A stretch of DNA of 6,926 nt from Acetobacteraceae bacterium (GTDB lineage: Bacteria > Pseudomonadota > Alphaproteobacteria > Acetobacterales > Acetobacteraceae), in contig CANJOG010000103.1 of assembly GCA_947475475.1 (NCBI GenBank), positions 1-6,926 of the forward strand, read 5' to 3'. This document shows, piece after piece, positions 5,821 through 6,926 of the stretch. The notes beneath the pieces are model-generated. The model did no database searches, was not told the DNA's origin, and saw only the letters and a list, made by a program, of their open reading frames with translations. Numbering within the stretch: position 1 is the stretch's first letter; the number at the start of each line of letters is the position of its first letter. The position numbers and the translations under genes were made by a program.

Positions 5821-6360
5821 ATGCGTATCGTCTGTCCAACCTGTGAAGCCACCTACAACGTGCCTGACGCCGCGCTCTCGCCCGGTCGTCCGGTGCGCTG
5901 TGCGCGTTGCGGTAATAACTGGGTTCCGCAGCGTGAATTGCTGTTGGGCGAGTTGTGGCTGGAGCCAGGCACGGGTGTGCCGCGTCCCGGCCCGGCGCAG
6001 GGCCAGGGTCTGGGCTACCCGCAAACGCTGCCGGGCTCTCCCGCGCCGGGCTCTTCCGCACCGGCCCCTCGTCATGCCGATGGGACAGGGCCGCGCGACG
6101 ATCAGATTCCTGACTTGCGGGCGGAAAAATTCGCCTTGCGCCCGCGCCCGGCTGCTTTGCTCGACATTGATGACGAAGACGACACTTTCGAGGACGAGCC
6201 GCCGGCGCCGATCTCGCGCGCCACAGTGATCGCAGCCTGGGCGGCCAGCATCTTTGTCCTGGCGGTTGCAGCCTCCATCGTCGTGCTGGCGCGCGATGAC
6301 ATCATGAAGGCCTGGCCGGCAAGCGAGCGGCTGTTCCACATGGTCAAATTCCTGCGCTGA
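5821..6360 (+). CDS. MJ0042-type zinc-ribbon membrane protein
   Basis: Protein of 179 residues. An N-terminal MJ0042-type zinc ribbon has CPTC (C5, C8) and CARC (C27, C30) as metal ligands, separated by the typical YNVPDAALSPGRPVRC spacer. A Pro/Gly/Ser-rich, presumably disordered linker follows (49-95), then an acidic patch DIDDEDDTFEDE (115-126). One membrane helix (about 136-157) precedes a short tail with WPASERLFHMV. That WP-x-S-x-x-L tail resembles other alphaproteobacterial zinc-ribbon proteins next to ftsE. Exact function is unknown; a regulatory or scaffolding role at the membrane is inference. Start: GAGGA at 5808-5812 sits well for the ATG at 5821; the ATG at 5812 overlaps that site. 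It is divergent from ftsE and convergent with arsC. Confidence 0.85.
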   Translation: MRIVCPTCEATYNVPDAALSPGRPVRCARCGNNWVPQRELLLGELWLEPGTGVPRPGPAQGQGLGYPQTLPGSPAPGSSAPAPRHADGTGPRDDQIPDLRAEKFALRPRPAALLDIDDEDDTFEDEPPAPISRATVIAAWAASIFVLAVAASIVVLARDDIMKAWPASERLFHMVKFLR

Positions 6361-6392
6361 TTCGCTCCCGGGCCAATGGCACGGCATGCGTC

Positions 6393-6414
6393 GGCGGCGT
6401 GGAGCAGCGCCGCC
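6393..6414. terminator. GC hairpin between convergent genes, possible bidirectional terminator
   Basis: GGCGGCG (6393-6399) pairs perfectly with CGCCGCC (6408-6414) across an 8-nt loop. It lies 33 bp after the zinc-ribbon stop and 1 bp beyond the arsC stop, so it could end both transcripts. No T-run is present on either strand, so termination would be weak or Rho-assisted. Confidence 0.45.
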
Positions 6415-6415
6415 C

Positions 6416-6766
6416 TCAGGGCAAAACTTCGCGGACCCGTTCCAGCGGCCGGCACAGCACCGCGCCCTTGTCGCTGACGACGATCGGGCGCTCGATCAGC
6501 ACAGGATTCTTCTCGATCTCATCCAGAATCTGCGCGTCGGTCCATTTTGGATCATCGAGGCCAAGTTCCTCGAAATTGGTGCCGCGCTTGCGCAGGATCG
6601 CACGCAACGGCACTCCCATGCGCTTGACGATGGCCGTCAACTCGGCACGGCTCGGCGGCGTCTTCAGATATTCGACGATTGTCGGCTCAATGCCGGACTC
6701 GCGGATGACTTCCAGCGCATTGCGCGAGGTGCTGCATTTCGGATTATGGTAGATGGTAACGTTCAT
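6416..6766 (-). CDS. arsC: Arsenate reductase ArsC (glutaredoxin-dependent type)
   Basis: Cytoplasmic enzyme that reduces arsenate to arsenite using glutathione/glutaredoxin. The 116 residues align by eye with plasmid R773 ArsC along most of their length. Catalytic Cys is C11 in NPKCSTSRN (8-16), and the arsenate-site arginines R59 (AILRKRG), R93 (IERPIVV) and R106 (VLCRP) correspond to R60, R94 and R107 of R773. This full set separates it from Spx and from the related YffB/ArsC-like proteins. No arsB, acr3 or arsR gene is visible; it stands alone in this window. Arsenite needs an exporter, so one must lie elsewhere if this works in resistance. The start at 6766 is preceded by GGGAAGAG. An IS3-family end begins 12 bp upstream, so native promoter sequences are displaced. 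Confidence 0.93.
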   Translation of the reverse strand: MNVTIYHNPKCSTSRNALEVIRESGIEPTIVEYLKTPPSRAELTAIVKRMGVPLRAILRKRGTNFEELGLDDPKWTDAQILDEIEKNPVLIERPIVVSDKGAVLCRPLERVREVLP

Positions 6767-6778
6767 GTTTCTCTTCCC

Positions 6779-6926
6779 TGAACCGCCCCGGGTTTGCCGG
6801 AGGCTGTTTGTGTCAAATCACGCGGCGATCTTCACGTTGTTGGGTTGGTGGTAAAACCTTTCTTCAGCCTCGGCTGGCGGTATGCTGCCGATCGGCTCCA
6901 GCAGGCGGCGGTGGTTGAACCAGTCG
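6779..6926 (-). mobile_element. Right end of an IS3-family insertion sequence
   Basis: The element ends at 6779 with TGAACCGCCCCGGGTTTGCC (6779-6798), a terminal inverted repeat of the TG...CA kind seen in IS3-family elements. The transposase stop lies 39 bp inside. CCC at 6776-6778 may be part of the target duplication. Only this end is present; the element leaves the window at 6926, so the other repeat and the duplication cannot be checked. Confidence 0.8.
6818..6926 (-). CDS. IS3-family transposase, last 35 codons
   Basis: The C-terminal part of an OrfB-type DDE transposase: DWFNHRRLLEPIGSIPPAEA followed by EERFYHQPNN and a stop at 6818. The WFNxRRLLEPIG...PPAE signature lies just after the catalytic Glu in IS3-family OrfB proteins. 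DWF begins at 6925; the start, DDE motif and upstream OrfA are outside the window. The frame is intact here, so the element may be functional. It is read in the same direction as arsC. Confidence 0.88.
   Translation of the reverse strand, partial: DWFNHRRLLEPIGSIPPAEAEERFYHQPNNVKIAA

Noticed and set aside
5767..6387. Minus-strand frame of 206 codons opposite the zinc-ribbon gene
   Set aside because: The plus strand has paired CxxC motifs, a membrane helix and a good ribosome binding site. The opposite frame has Arg-rich, motif-free translation.
1..6926. CRISPR array, tRNA, rRNA, phage attachment site or a defence system
   Set aside because: No regularly spaced repeats beyond two-copy duplications, no cloverleaf-like or rRNA-like segments, and no defence-gene motifs were seen on either strand.

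Overview
The window is GC-rich chromosomal DNA with alphaproteobacterial gene content. A PHA-synthesis repressor (PhaR), the gene order ftsE-ftsX-ydcF-plsC beside a zinc-ribbon membrane protein, and the codon use suggest Rhodospirillales, perhaps Acetobacteraceae. The family-level guess is inference. Every gene call rests on reading motifs in the translated sequence; no database search was possible.

Left block (1-2123), polyhydroxyalkanoate (PHA) metabolism. On the minus strand a small helical protein resembling the PhaE subunit of class III PHA synthases overlaps by 17 bp the start of a PhaC-like synthase, which runs off the left edge. Divergent from this pair on the plus strand is phaR, complete, with a good ribosome binding site. 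The region between them carries two TGC/GCA-type boxes matching what is known of PhaR operators, an imperfect hairpin and a 15-bp-period direct repeat. PhaR probably controls itself and the synthase pair from here.

Middle gap (2124-2672). This is about 550 bp between two convergent genes, where no promoter for either neighbour is needed. It holds an exact 15-bp tandem duplication, a possible phaR terminator, a 60-bp tract of about 23% GC with a perfect IHF consensus, and a perfect DnaA box next to the plsC stop. A second perfect DnaA box, inverted, lies 94 bp further on inside plsC. Together these look like a replication-origin or DnaA-binding locus, which is the most interesting part of the window.

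Right-centre block (2673-5632, minus strand), a tightly coupled envelope operon: ftsE, ftsX, a YdcF/DUF218 membrane protein and a PlsC-type acyltransferase, with successive overlaps of 8, 4 and 4 bp. FtsE and FtsX form the ABC-type complex that couples division to peptidoglycan hydrolysis. The last two genes act in envelope and phospholipid metabolism. Divergent from ftsE, and separated by 188 bp, is a membrane-anchored MJ0042-type zinc-ribbon protein.

Right end (6361-6926). A glutaredoxin-type arsenate reductase gene (arsC) converges on the zinc-ribbon gene, with a GC hairpin between them. Twelve bp upstream of the arsC start codon is the right end of an IS3-family insertion sequence, whose transposase C-terminus runs off the right edge in the same orientation as arsC. 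The insertion has separated arsC from whatever originally lay upstream.
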